Of a stretch of 64,000 nt of DNA, positions 10,020 to 21,029 are shown in pieces. The notes under the pieces are model-generated. The model saw only the letters and a list, made by a program, of their open reading frames with translations. It searched no databases and had not been told where the DNA came from. The position numbers were made by a program, and so were the translations under genes. Source of the stretch: Sarcophilus harrisii. Lineage: Eukaryota > Chordata > Mammalia > Dasyuromorphia > Dasyuridae. The stretch covers positions 28,787,564-28,851,563 of the forward strand of contig NC_045430.1 in the NCBI RefSeq assembly GCF_902635505.1. Reading direction: 5' to 3'. Within the stretch, counting starts at the first letter, position 1. Each line of letters begins with the position of its first letter.

Positions 10020-10450
10020 TCTGGCCCTGCCCTTTTCTCTCAACAATCATGTTCCCTCCATCAGCCTCTCCCTTCTTCAGGTCTTTTCTGTGTATTGTCT
10101 TCCCCGCAGTGGGTAGCTATATAGCTAGGATATCGGGTGGGTAGAGCTCTGGACAAGCAATAAGTAAGACTCATCTAAGTGAATTCGATCTGGCTTCAGA
10201 CACTTATTATCTGGGTGACCCTGGGCAAGAAACTTAACTCTTTGCCTTCACTTTCTCAGCTGTAAAATAAGCTGCAGCAGGAAATGGCAAAACACTGCAG
10301 TATCTCTGTCAAGAAAACCCCAAATGGGGTCACAGAATCAAACATCTCTCTCTTCTCCATTAGAATGTATGCTCCTTGAAGGCAGGAACTATTTCTTTTT
10401 CCTTATATGTGTATCCCTTGCCAATCTGCACAGTGTCTGATCCAGACTAA
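10020..10450 (+). mobile_element. L2 3' end interrupted by a SINE
   Basis: L2 sequence before ('gtgtattgtcttcccc', about 10090-10106) and after ('ccattagaatgtatgctcct', about 10358) a tRNA-headed SINE at about 10108-10350 joins naturally. The SINE carries 'gatctggcttcagacactta', 'gcaggaaatggcaaaacact' and 'aaccccaaatggggtcacag'. The L2 is the older element. Confidence 0.6.
10108..10350 (+). mobile_element. tRNA-headed SINE nested in L2
   Basis: Complete SINE with head, 'gtgaccctgggcaagaaact', 'gtaaaataagctgcagcagg' and the tail 'gtatctctgtcaagaaaacc'. It splits an L2 terminus. Confidence 0.65.
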
Positions 10451-10674
10451 ACACTTACCCTTCCTTTTTTACTCCAACCAGATTGGCAATTCCTCCATGG
10501 CAAAGAGCCTTTCATTCTGTCATTCTTGTCCATATTCTTCCACAAATACTTATGGAAGATTCAACCAATGAGTTTCTTCTTCTTGGTATTTTTACATTTT
10601 GGGGGTAATAGTACAGACCCATGGCTACCTGTTATTTTTATCCCTCAAACAATGACATTTCCCAATATATTTTT

Positions 10675-10910
10675 AACTTATAATTTAAAACAATTTTAAC
10701 AATTTTAAACAATTTTAAACCTTACAATTATAACACTATATATATATAAATACAATAAACAACTTACAATTTAAAACAATTTTAACAATTTTAAAACGTA
10801 TAATTACCATACAATATATATAAATACAAAAATACAATAAACAATTAACTTATAATTTTAAACAATTTTAACAATTTTAAAACTTACAATTTAAAACAAT
10901 TACAATCTCA
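10675..10910 (+). repeat. AT-rich minisatellite, 86 bp period
   Basis: Copies starting 'aacttataatttaaaacaat' or close variants begin at 10675, 10761 and 10847, exactly 86 bp apart. A fourth, partial copy begins at 10881, 34 bp after the third. Within each unit 'caattttaa' is itself repeated. The strand has few G residues. Confidence 0.9.
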
Positions 10911-11527
10911 CATTTTAAGATAAGAAAATTGAACCTGAAGCTTCTGACTCCAGGACAATTAGAGCAGGTTGTCGCTTCAGACCTGACACAGGATATAGTT
11001 TAATTTGGCTGCAGAGGGAAGGTATGGTGAAAGCAGTCTGCAGAGGACCTATAATGCTAGGTTGAAAGTTTTTAAATTCATGGAGAAAATAGAAAGACAA
11101 TGAAGGCTTGTGTGTGTGTGTGATATTTATTTGGCAATAGAATACCAAACAGAGAATCAATTATAGAAGAATAAGATTAAGAGGCCGATGTAGTTATGAT
11201 GATCAAACTCCAAAAGGATAAAAAGTACCATTTTCCTTCTTTCCTTGCAGAGGTAGGGCCCGCTGAAATGAAATATTGCATGTACTGTCAAGACTTTGGA
11301 TGACATGATGCTTAGTTTTGCTACATTGCCTTTTATTTTTCTTATTCTATGTTGGAGGGGATAATTGAGAAGGAAAGGGGAGAGTAATACTTTTGGAAAT
11401 GAAAATGATGTCAAAAAAGATTAGTAATAAAAAATTTTAAAACAACAAAGATGTTGTTGTAATGAAGATCTGTACCAGAAAGCTGGTAGTAGAAATGTAA
11501 CTGGTTACCTCTTGAAGAGGGCATAAA

Positions 11528-11565
11528 TTCTAGACCAGAACTTCTTTACACACACACACACACAC

Positions 11566-11627
<62 letters not shown>

Positions 11628-11698
11628 AAAGTTTCATGACCCCTCCAGTTATACGACCCCATATGGGGTCTCAATCCACAGTTTAAGAAGCTTTGTCT
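11528..11698. mobile_element. short hAT-like element with an internal CA/TA microsatellite
   Basis: Ends are imperfect inverted repeats: 'ccagaacttctttacac' on the left and 'cacagtttaagaagctttg' on the right. The inner part 'cgaccccatatggggtctca' is palindromic. A (CA)n(TA)n tract fills the middle (11548-11628). Elements of this shape are common in marsupials, and the family name is not certain. Confidence 0.5.
11548..11628 (+). repeat. (CA)n(TA)n microsatellite
   Basis: About 9 CA units are followed by about 30 TA units with few interruptions. It translates to Tyr-Ile runs, which explains an open frame here that is not a gene. Confidence 0.97.
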
Positions 11699-12119
11699 AT
11701 CAAATGAATCTTCAGGAAAAGGATAACGAATCAGTTCCATGGGTTTTAAGTTTTAAACTCAGCAAATATCTCTGTGTCGCTTCCATAAACAAGTATACTC
11801 TAGTTAAGAGTTACTTACATAGGGAGGAAATAGAATTTAAATAACTTGTTCTTTTTCATTCTTTTTAACCTAGTTATTTAAAGGAAGCCCAATAGATATA
11901 GCAAAACACAGACATCCAACCTCCTCTTTCTTGTTTTGGCAAGTATAAATATAATGCAAGAAATCAATAAATAAAGATGATAAATAAAAATGTCTTCTAG
12001 TTCCCCAAAGGTACAAAATATGTAACAGGTGCCTAGTGACAGAATAAGTATTCCAAAGAGGGGGAAAGCATTTCATTCTTTTGAATGAGAAGATAAACAT
12101 AATGGATTTTTGACAGTTT

Positions 12120-12480
12120 AATTTTTTTTATATATATAATGGGCTTGATGTCAAATTTCACTTTAACAGAAACAGCGCCCTCAGAAAAGCTGCTGTGAGG
12201 AAATTGCCATCCTCAACCATTCTGGCAATTTTATTCCTGCACACAAATCCCACCTGTTATGGGAAATTCTAATCAGATATAGTTAGAGAACATGTGGCTA
12301 CAGGAAAAAAATACACATCTTCTCTGTCATCCTCTTTGCCACTGGAGACAGTCCAAAAATGCTTTTGGTGAGCCTATAGAAGGTGAATATACAATTTTAA
12401 TCATTTTATTTAAGGGAATTATTTTATTCTCCTATGTAATGGGTGCAAGAACATTAAATATAAAAGAATAATAGCAGGGT
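12120..12480. other. unassigned unique block
   Basis: No repeat landmark is recognised. The part 'cagcgccctcagaaaagctg' to 'gcacacaaatcccacctgtt' is more GC-balanced than the surroundings and could be a conserved non-coding element. No coding signal. Confidence 0.2.
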
Positions 12481-12547
12481 AGGGATTTGTTGTAGGATTA
12501 ATTCTACCAGTCAACAATAATAATGATGATGACGATAAAGATAGTAA

Positions 12548-12775
12548 TTTAAAACTTGCAAAGCACTTTACACACATTATTTTATTAGGATCTCATGATG
12601 GACCTATGTAGTAGATACTACAGGTCTCACTCCATTTTACTAATAACAACATGAGTTCAGAGAAGCTAATTGACTAACCCTTAGTCACAAAGCCAGTACA
12701 TTTCTATCAGAAGTGAGATCTGAACTCAGATTTTATAATTCCAGGTATTGCCCACTATCCAAAATAGTACCTCTT
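12548..12775 (+). mobile_element. MIR SINE
   Basis: 'aaagcactttacacacatta', 'gaagctaattgactaaccct', 'tagtcacaaagccagtacat' and 'agatctgaactcagatttta' follow MIR consensus order (cactttacatgcattatctca...ggtcacacagctagtaagtg...gaacccag). Confidence 0.75.
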
Positions 12776-13494
12776 AAAATAAGACATTTAATTTCATAAG
12801 AACAAATATACTTGAATGTTTCTTGGATTCATAAGGCAATAATTTGGAGTCTTGAGGACCAGGAACTCTGAGTTAGGGACTCAAGGCAGCTGCAATAATC
12901 AGAATAAGTAACTCGGACATTTGACTTGGGACCAAGTCGTATGGCCACTCCAGTGAAATTAGAAGAACCTTCAGATAACAGCCCTCAGCAAAGTGCCTTA
13001 CATGCCATGGTTACTTAATAAAAGCTTATTGAATGAAGCTGAGCTGAACTGAATTTTAGGACCTGTCCTGCCTGAGGTTCATTGTGAACCACAGTTTGCC
13101 AATGACATTCAGAATTCCACATTTATAGAACAATTTAAGAAAAGGACTACAAACCCTTCTTGTATTATATAGTATTTGGAAAGATGTTCTATTTGGTTGT
13201 CTTGTTAGTTGGAGAAATATATACCAGATTCATGTTTATTTGAGGTAATTATTTATGCATTGATTTTTATAAAGTGCTTTCTAGTACAGAGAAGACCACT
13301 AAGTCGGGATTTACATGTGTCAAACATATTTTCTTCCACAACAGGAATGGTAGTCTCATCAATAGCACAGTACTGACATTGAAGCATGTATGAGTTTGTA
13401 AAACACTTATTATAATGCCTGACAAATAACAAGTACTACATAATGATTCATTATTATTATTGTTGTTTTGTGGTTGTTATGGAATTTTCAATTT

Positions 13495-13615
13495 GGTCTC
13501 CTATCAAGTCAAGTTAATGAGTTAAGTGCTTACTCTGTTGCCAGGTACTGGGTTAAGAGCTGGAAATAGAAATATAAATGAAAAAATAACCCCAAGTATA
13601 AGGGTCAAAAAATGG
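13495..13615 (+). repeat. interspersed repeat, 'gtgcttactctgttgccagg' type
   Basis: 'gagttaagtgcttactctgt', 'tgccaggtactgggttaaga' and 'gctggaaatagaaatataaa' match the left arm of the same old repeat family seen at 4848 and 28160. The stretch from 13616 to 14240 holds nothing I can assign. Confidence 0.5.
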
Positions 13616-14244
13616 GATGTAACTTTGAGCTGTTGGCATTCTGCTTGACTTTAGTTGGTTGGAATACAGAAGCTCTGAATTATCAGCTTGACTTTTTGAG
13701 GACAGGTTTTAGCCACAGACTAATTTAACAGATAACATGTCCAGTAAAAACGGTATCTCTAGGTATACCCACTGTCCTCAGAGAGGGTATGTCCATCTGT
13801 GGGGAAAGTAATGTTTGTTTAATACTCTACTATGCAAAGCCAGCTTCCTGAAGAAACTGAGAAAATAGTAGATTAGCTTTTCTGATTATAACTTTTTTTT
13901 CCCAAAAGAGAAAAGATGGAAATGTGGTACCAAATCCAAGCCCCTTAGTAATAATTGTGAATGGAGTGTATACCTTGGTTCATGTGTTTAAAGGCCCTAT
14001 ATTTCTGGTCAAAATTCACAAATGGGATATCATCAGAGCTCAAGAAACATTGTGGTGTAGAACAGACATATCAGATACATTGACAGAAGACTAAAATGTA
14101 GTTGGGAAATATTTAACAAAAATAAATATAAATACAATAGAATGGAGATAATGTTAATCTGTGGGTTTTCTAAATCAACATGTGCCCCCCTTGCTCTTTG
14201 AGTTTGATACCACTAATATAGTGGACTCTAGCAGCACAGGATTC

Positions 14245-14400
14245 TCATCGAGGGATCATAGGTCTATAACTGGAAAGGACCTTTGGGGCCAGGAAATCCA
14301 AACCCTATGCATCACAGATAAGGAAATGAACCCAGAGTCTCTACGATCTGCCCAGTCACACAGATAGTAACTGTGCCAGAACTCACTGAGTCCTCTAGAG
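14245..14400 (+). mobile_element. MIR-like marsupial SINE
   Basis: 'ataactggaaaggacctttg', 'gataaggaaatgaacccaga' and 'tgcccagtcacacagatagt' are diagnostic. The stretch from 14401 to 15240 shows no repeat or gene I recognise. Confidence 0.6.
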
Positions 14401-15244
14401 AGCTTCAAATCCAGCCATATCTCCATTGTCCAACACTGTTCAACCTGTGGAAGACTACACACCATCCATTGATAGGAATAGTTCCTGTGTCACACCTGGA
14501 CCACTTCTTGAATGTGTTATAGCAGGAGTCTGTGCTAAAGAAAGTCAAATTTGGTGATTCCACGATGTAGTTTTACTTTATCCAGAGATCATTCTAAAGC
14601 AAAAACTTTAAAAGGTACATTAGGTGTTTTCTTTTTTTTAATCACTACACTACAATGAACTTTTAAAAGTTTTCAATTAGTTCAGGTGGACAGTGATTGA
14701 AAGAAAAACTAGTATCAACTACAAGATGTATAGATCAAGGAGTAAATAAACAGGGACAAGAGCTGGCTTTCCTCCTACCCCACCCCTACCCCCAGGACTG
14801 TTGTAGTTGCTTCTGGCAAAGTTTATAGAGTCGTGGTGCTCAGAGCAAACAGCCCGAGGTGGCTCTGGGCAAACCATCTTCTTCCTTCAGACAGGACCCA
14901 CCCTTGTGTGGACAGGTTGTTTAGAACTTCCAGTTGTGATTCCAGTAATGGTTCCTCAAACATCTCCCTTGGCTGCAGTCAGACTTTTGTGGAAAGAGGA
15001 TGACGTTTTGTTATGGTTTTCTGTATAATTCTGAAATTATTCCTTTCCAAGGCAAAGAAGCTAAGAGCTGTCCCAGATCAAAGAGGAAACATAAGGGCAG
15101 GCCCTGCAGGTAATGAAGCTATGCCTAACCTGGGATTTCTTGATTCTGTCAAGGGATGAAGAGATGTATGAGATGGGGTGTGGTGGGGAGAACTGGATTT
15201 GCTCAGAAGTCCTTTTGCATTTTAGGGTTAGGGTAAAAGGCCCT

Positions 15245-15425
15245 CTCTGAGCCTCAGTACCTTCATCTATAAAATGGAGGGGGCTGGACTAAACGGCCTC
15301 AGAGATCCCATCCATCTCTAGAACAAAGAACTTGTTACATCCTTAAACTCCAGCTATCATATTTATAAAATGAGGGGGCTAGATGAGATGGCCATTACAA
15401 TGACTTTCACTCTGAATCTATGACC
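15245..15425 (+). mobile_element. core-SINE tails, two in succession
   Basis: 'gagcctcagtaccttcatct', 'aaaatggagggggctggact' and a second 'aaaatgagggggctagatga' followed by 'actctgaatctatgacc'. They are two truncated SINE tails or one tail duplicated. Confidence 0.5.
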
Positions 15426-15574
15426 TAAATGAAGATTCTGGAGCTTGGGAATCTTAGGATTCTAGGCTTCTTCTCAAATGAAACTTAACTTTTTTTTTTT
15501 TAAACTCTCACAATTCATTTAATCATTCATTCATTAATTCACTTTCTTATACAATTAATTTTTTTATTTATTGC

Positions 15575-15790
15575 ATAGTTACGTAGTACAGTGAAAAGAG
15601 TGCTAGGCCTGGAGTGAGGAAGATATCTTCCCAATTTCAAATCTAACCTTGACCCTGGGCAAGTCACCCAGTATTGCCCGAGTTTACTCATCTATAAAAT
15701 GAGCTGAAGAAGGAAATGGCAAATCACTCCAGTATCTTTGCCACACAAATGGAGTCAGACAAAACCAAAATGACTGAACAAGAAGTTCTT
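15575..15790 (+). mobile_element. tRNA-headed SINE with 'ccagtatctttgcca' tail
   Basis: 'agtacagtgaaaagagtgct', 'accttgaccctgggcaagtc', 'gaaatggcaaatcactccag' and 'accaaaatgactgaacaaga'. Near complete. DNA from 15791 to 16655 shows nothing assignable. Confidence 0.7.
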
Positions 15791-16892
15791 TATTGTTTCC
15801 AGCAATGAAACTAAGGTAAGTTTTTCCTTTACAGAAAAGAAACCAATTTTATACTAGCTTATTACAAAACAGAAAAAAAATAGCCCATTATCAAACACAA
15901 TGCAGCTTAAATTCTGAAATTAGGGAAATACAAATCTACAATAGCACTTGGATGTTTGCAAGTGAATAGGAAAAATGAGGCAATGTCCAACATGATTATA
16001 AAAAATACATTTAAATGTCATTGTGACTATGTTCTGTCGGCACATATGGGGGAAAGGAGGATACTAACTGTGAGAACATAGCCTGTGAGATAGCATTAAT
16101 AAATGTGGAAAATAAAAGTTCATTTTGAAGAAAGGTTTTCCTCAGAAAAAACAGGCTGCATTCCAATGTGGTTTAATCTTTAGTATTTTCCAGCTTTGAC
16201 CCTTTCGATACCATGGATATAAATTAACTTGAGCTTTAGGTCAGCCTGAATTTTTCCTTATTAGAACAAACAAACAAACCAAAAAGAAAAACAAAATAAA
16301 TTTTAAAATGAAGATCTAAATAGCTATACTCACCCATAAACTCACCATCTTCTTATCACTACAGCAAGCTGTTAGAGTTGACAAAACTGAATTAAGGTGT
16401 CTTCTCCATCATGTTGCTATTTAACCAAAGTAATCAATCACTTCAGTTTTCTGGGAATTCATGAAGGAATTTCAGTTGCCTATTGGTGTCTGCTAGAAGT
16501 TTAGGGGTGGACATGGGAGGGGTGGGTGAAGGAATTACACCTTACAATCCATCAGCAGCCCACAAAGAAAAGGCTAAACTTCCCAAAAAACTGGTGTCTA
16601 CATTAAGTTCACATTAATTCAAGGTTTATTTTGTTGTTCACCTTCTCTGAAATCTGAAAGATTGTGGTGAATAAGAGGAGACACGCTACATCACAGGACT
16701 AGAGAAGGGCCAAAGTCCTTATTTTCAACAGAAAGAAAAGAACAGGCCAGTGAACTTGAACTTCAGTTACTGGAAAATTCTAGCTTGAATGGTTAGTAAA
16801 CATTTAGAAAAAGTTAACTGATTAAAAAGAACAGAATGATTCCATTAAGAACAGATCCTTGAATTAGAGCCCCAGAATCAGAGGTATGTGAT

Positions 16893-17840
16893 AAATAAAG
16901 AGTATTGATTGGCTAAGATGACAGGAAAAAATAATGATGATTGTTGGAGGGGATGTGGGAAAACTGGGACATTGATTCATTGTTGGTGGAGTTGTGAACG
17001 AATCCAACCATTTTGGAGAGTAGTTTGGAACTATGCTCAAAAAGTTATCAAACTGTGCATACCCTTTGATCCAGCAGTGTTACTACTGGGATTATATCCC
17101 AAAGAGATTATAAAGAAGGGAAAGGGACCTGTATGTGCACGAATGTTTGTGGCAGCCCTTTTTGTAGTGGCTAGAAACTGGAAACTGAATGGATGTCCAT
17201 CAGTTGGAGAATGGCTGAATAAATTGTGGTATATGAAAATTATGGAATATTACTGTTCTGTAAGAAATGACCAACAGGATGATTTCAGAAAGGCCTGGAG
17301 AGACTTACACGAACTGATGCTGAGTGAAATGAGCAGGACCAGGAGATCATTATATACTTCAACAACAATACTAGAATGACCAGTTCTGATGGATCAGGCC
17401 ATCCTCAGCAACAAGATCAACCAAATCATTTCTAATGGAGCAGTAATGAACTGAACTAGCTATACCCAGAAAAAGAACTCTGGGAGATGACTAAAAACCA
17501 TTACATTGAATTCCCAATCCCTATATTTATGCACACCTGCATTTTTGATTTCCTTCACAAGCTAATTGTACAATAATTCAGAGTCTGATTCTTTTTGTAC
17601 AGCAAAATAATGTTTTGGTCATGTATACTTATTGTGTATCTAAGTTATATTTTAATATATTTAACATCTACTGGTCATCCTGCCATTTAGGGGAGGGGGT
17701 GGGGGGGATAAGAGGTGAAAAATTGGAACAAGAGGTTTGGCAATTGTTAATGCTGTAAAGTTACCCATGTATCTATCCTGTAAATAAAAGGCTATTAAAT
17801 AAAAAAAAAAGAAAAAAAGAAAAAAAAAATAAAGAGTATT
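16893..17840 (+). repeat. 14 bp target-site duplication flanking L1
   Basis: aaataaagagtatt occurs at 16893-16906 and again at 17827-17840, directly bracketing the L1 insertion. The copies are identical, as expected for a relatively recent L1 integration. Confidence 0.95.
16907..17826 (+). mobile_element. young 5'-truncated L1 LINE, ORF2 C-terminus and 3' UTR
   Basis: The ORF2 frame is open from 16909 to 17379 (156 codons). It shows the L1 C-terminal cysteine motif CX3CX7HX4C in CWRGCGKTGTLIHCWWSC, then the conserved blocks FDPAVLLLGLYPKE, MFVAALFVVARNWK and GEWLNKLWYMKIMEYY. The 3' UTR includes a G-rich run (about 17690-17710), 'aaataaaaggctattaaa' and an impure A tail. Relative to the copy at 25892, a 2 bp difference near the ORF2 end changes the last residues. 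Retrotransposition by target-primed reverse transcription accounts for the truncation and the target-site duplication. Confidence 0.95.
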
Positions 17841-18720
17841 CCTACATTTTGGCAAAGCATATGATAAAGTTTCATGATATTCTTGTCAAAAAATGGAGGA
17901 TCATGGCATAATGAGACAGATCATATTTAGGTGAACAATGATTAGATTAGAAAAGACTTCAAAATGGTTCACTGTCAACTAGGCAAGAGGTCTCCAGTGG
18001 AGCACCCTGGGGATCTGCACTTGGCTCAATACAATTTTACATATTTATCAAAGACTTGACTAAATTTTTAGGGCATGTGTATTAGATTTGGAGAAAACAC
18101 AAAAGATGGGAAAGTCAGCTAATATCCTATATATCCAAAAAGATCTTTACAGGTTAGATTACTGTGCTTAATCTAACAAGATGCTATACAGTAGGGATAA
18201 ATGGAAAGTCTTGTACTTGGTTTCAAAACAGCAACTTAAAAAAATTGGAGAAAGCATGATTGGGAAAAAAAAAAATTTGGAATTCAAAATTTAAAAAAAA
18301 AGAAAGTTATAAGATTGATATTACATATAATTGAAGAAAAATTATTAAAATTTCATCTAAAAAAAGAAGTGGTAGAAAGAAGGGAGAAGAGGAGAGGAAG
18401 GGAGGAAGTGATCATCCAGGACAATGGCCAGGACAGTGAAGGCCCTTAAGATCAAAGCATGTGGTTTGGCTAAAGGAAATGAAGATGCTTACAGTAAAGA
18501 AGAATTAGGGGACACAATGCTCAACCTCAAGTTCTGGGAAGGGCTATCACAACATGGGAAGACCACCCGATTTGTTCTGCTTGGCTTCAGCAGACAAAAT
18601 AGGGAGCTTCAGAAATGCCTGTTTCAGGTCAATGCAACAACACAACCATTTTCTGGCAGATCTAATTTTTAGAAGGGGGAAGAAGTTGCATTAATGAAGT
18701 GCTTACAATGCACAGAAGAA

Positions 18721-19275
18721 ACCTTAAGCAGGTTCAGAAGGACAGAACAAAACTGGACCAATTGTTCATAAAGAGATCTATAGTTTCATAAAAGAACTTC
18801 ATTTATGAAAATGATTGTTTGTGGATTATCAAGTTCAAGATTAAACCAAGCAATAAGATATACTACTGCCTGCATCTAAGACTTAAAGCCAATGATCCTC
18901 ATTTACATTCTACAGATTCTACAACCTCTCCTTCTCCATCACTTTTTACCCCCAATTTAACATTTTACACACAGTGATCAAAGTTTTATCTTTTTAACTT
19001 AGTCGTGCCATTTCTAAAATAATTAAACATGGCTATCTGTCTCTATACCTGGCAACTAACAGCCTTTTCCTGTAGTACTCTCTTTGTGGCAGTGGGGAAG
19101 CGCACAACTAGCTCAAGGCTTTCAACAGTTAGTTCAATGACACTATGAGGAGTTCTCAGAAAAAGACCAAGGGAGAGCCTCTCACCTTAAGGTAGAAGAG
19201 GAAGGTTGGGACTGACTTTTGTCTATGGCTGCCACTGACATACGGGGGATTTTGCCCTTTAAAACCTGGCCTTCC
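18721..19275. other. no gene or clear repeat seen
   Basis: AT-rich sequence between a CR1/L3 fossil and an L1 fragment. I see no protein homology, RNA gene or recognisable repeat. Confidence 0.4.
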
Positions 19276-19640
19276 AAAGAATCGGAAATTGAGGGAATGC
19301 CCATCATTTGGGGAATGGCTGAACTAGCTGTATGTATGAATGGAATGAAATGGAATACTATTGTATGGTAGGAAATGATGAGTAGATAGATTCAGAAAAA
19401 CTTGGAAAGATTAATACTGAGTGAAGTGAGCAGAACTAGGGCACTGTACATAATAACAGCAATACTGTGTGATGATCAGCTATGACACATTTAGCTCTTC
19501 TTAGCAATACGATGATCCAAGACAATTCCAAATTTCTTGTGATAGAAATTTGACATCTGCATTCAGAAATCTTATTTTCACTTATTTTATTTTTTTGTTT
19601 GTTTGGTTTTTTCTTTCTTGTGGTTTTTCCTTTTTGTTTA
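19276..19640 (+). mobile_element. older L1 LINE fragment, ORF2 end and 3' UTR
   Basis: 'gggaatgcccatcatttggg', 'gaatggctgaactagctgta', 'actgagtgaagtgagcagaa' and 'tgtgtgatgatcagctatga' are ORF2 C-terminal and early 3' UTR landmarks of marsupial L1. It is more diverged than the copies at 16907 and 25892 and lacks an A tail. Confidence 0.8.
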
Positions 19641-21029
19641 GGAAAAAAACAAAAAGACAAAAAAAATCTGGCTTTCTAGAATCCTGTGAGGAGGCAATAG
19701 AGTTGAATGTGAGTGCCCCTAAAACTTTATTAATCAAAAACGCCCTTCATATGGCTGGATAGGAAGCAATATTTCCATCTCAAGTAAAAACTCAGGCATT
19801 CACCTACTTGTCATATGTTGAATATAGCAAACTACAACTAAGGTGACCATAACAAAATGACATATCAGTAATAGGAGGAGATCATAGGCTCTTTGCTTGA
19901 AAACTAGAAGTAATCTCAAAGACCATTTAAAACTTCATACCTTCCAAATCAGGAAATTGAGGTCAGGATCATTAACAGACATGACCAAGACATGATGGCA
20001 ACCTAGGTATACACCTACAATATCAACCTTCTATCTGCCAATGAAATTGCACTGAATAGCAGCTTCAGGCGGAATACCTTATTGCCACATCAAGTGCACC
20101 TTGAATGTAATTCTTTGGCAAGGTTTTTTGAAACAAGCTGTTAACAAGCTACATCTATGGCATCTTTAAAATACATTTTCCCTAAGACCAGATCATGGGA
20201 CTCATCCTAATTCCATGTCATGTACACAGAAGGGTTTTTTTATGATTACTGATGAAAATAAAGAATTATAGCTGCAAGAGCACTTGCCAATTGATTATTT
20301 CTTATTTCTACTGACTAAAAAATTGTTCTCTGAACATCAATTCAATTCAATTCTAAGAAGTATGGAATTAGACAGTTTTGCTCTCATAATTTATTGGGAG
20401 GAAAAAAAAAAAACTGGGACTAGGAAACAAGACCTTAATCTCTCAGCACCTCAATCTCCTTTTCTGTATAAAGGGGAGGTTGGGCCAGACCATCCAAAAG
20501 GTGTCTTTTAGTTCTATATCATATGATCCTGTAATTACCTGCTCTGACAAAGACAGAAGTTAATTTACAAATACAAACAGCCACTGAAATCTTTCTTTAC
20601 CTAAAGTTGGGTGTTTTCAAGATATAATACTTCTATTACTGGGGTATTTTTTCAGGAAAAGTGGTTACTCACGCTTTGTTCTTAAAAAAAAAAAAGTATT
20701 CAACATTTTACAAAGCAGTAGAAAACTTATGTTTTAAAGAATATTTTCAGTTTTTCTTCTAACTACTCTAAAACAAAATATAAAAACTAGAAAAGAAACT
20801 TCTCAACCCCCCACTCCCACCAATACCTCAACCAACAAGTTCATTCTGAAACTAATAAGGAAATCATAGTTATCCTATAATCTTATTTCATTTTCTTGTA
20901 TTTAAGTATCTAATAATAAAGCATAGAAATGTGACAATAATCTCTAAGATCAATACTATACTTCTTAAACTACCTTCATAGCCTAATATTTAGAGATGTG
21001 TGGGAAAGTGCCATCTAAAATAGTCTAGT
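19641..21029. other. no gene or clear repeat seen
   Basis: AT-rich intergenic DNA with short, unconvincing open frames. Nothing recognised on either strand. Confidence 0.4.

Larger units (their letters stand above)
16660..18720 (+). mobile_element. CR1/L3-type LINE, reverse transcriptase region, split by L1
   Basis: An old CR1/L3-type copy on the plus strand. Before the L1: 'gactagagaagggccaaagt' and 'aacaggccagtgaacttgaa' correspond to the RT region before the fingers/palm. After it: 'gcaaagcatatgataaagtt' (KAYDKV-type), then 'gaggtctccagtggagcacc', whose frame reads EVSSGAPWGSALG, a decayed form of the CR1 motif VSSGVPQGSVLGP. Downstream sequence to about 18720 resembles the CR1 C-terminal region. 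A 0.9 kb L1 (16907-17826) interrupts it. Many stops; inactive. Confidence 0.7.

Noticed and set aside
11546-11740. Tyr/Ile-rich 64-codon frame resembling a membrane peptide
   Set aside because: It is a translation of a CA/TA microsatellite. The same holds for the frames at 47870-48058 and 63213-63604.
16909-17379. 156-codon frame as a host gene
   Set aside because: It is the C-terminal part of L1 ORF2, bounded by a target-site duplication and followed by an L1 3' UTR and A tail.
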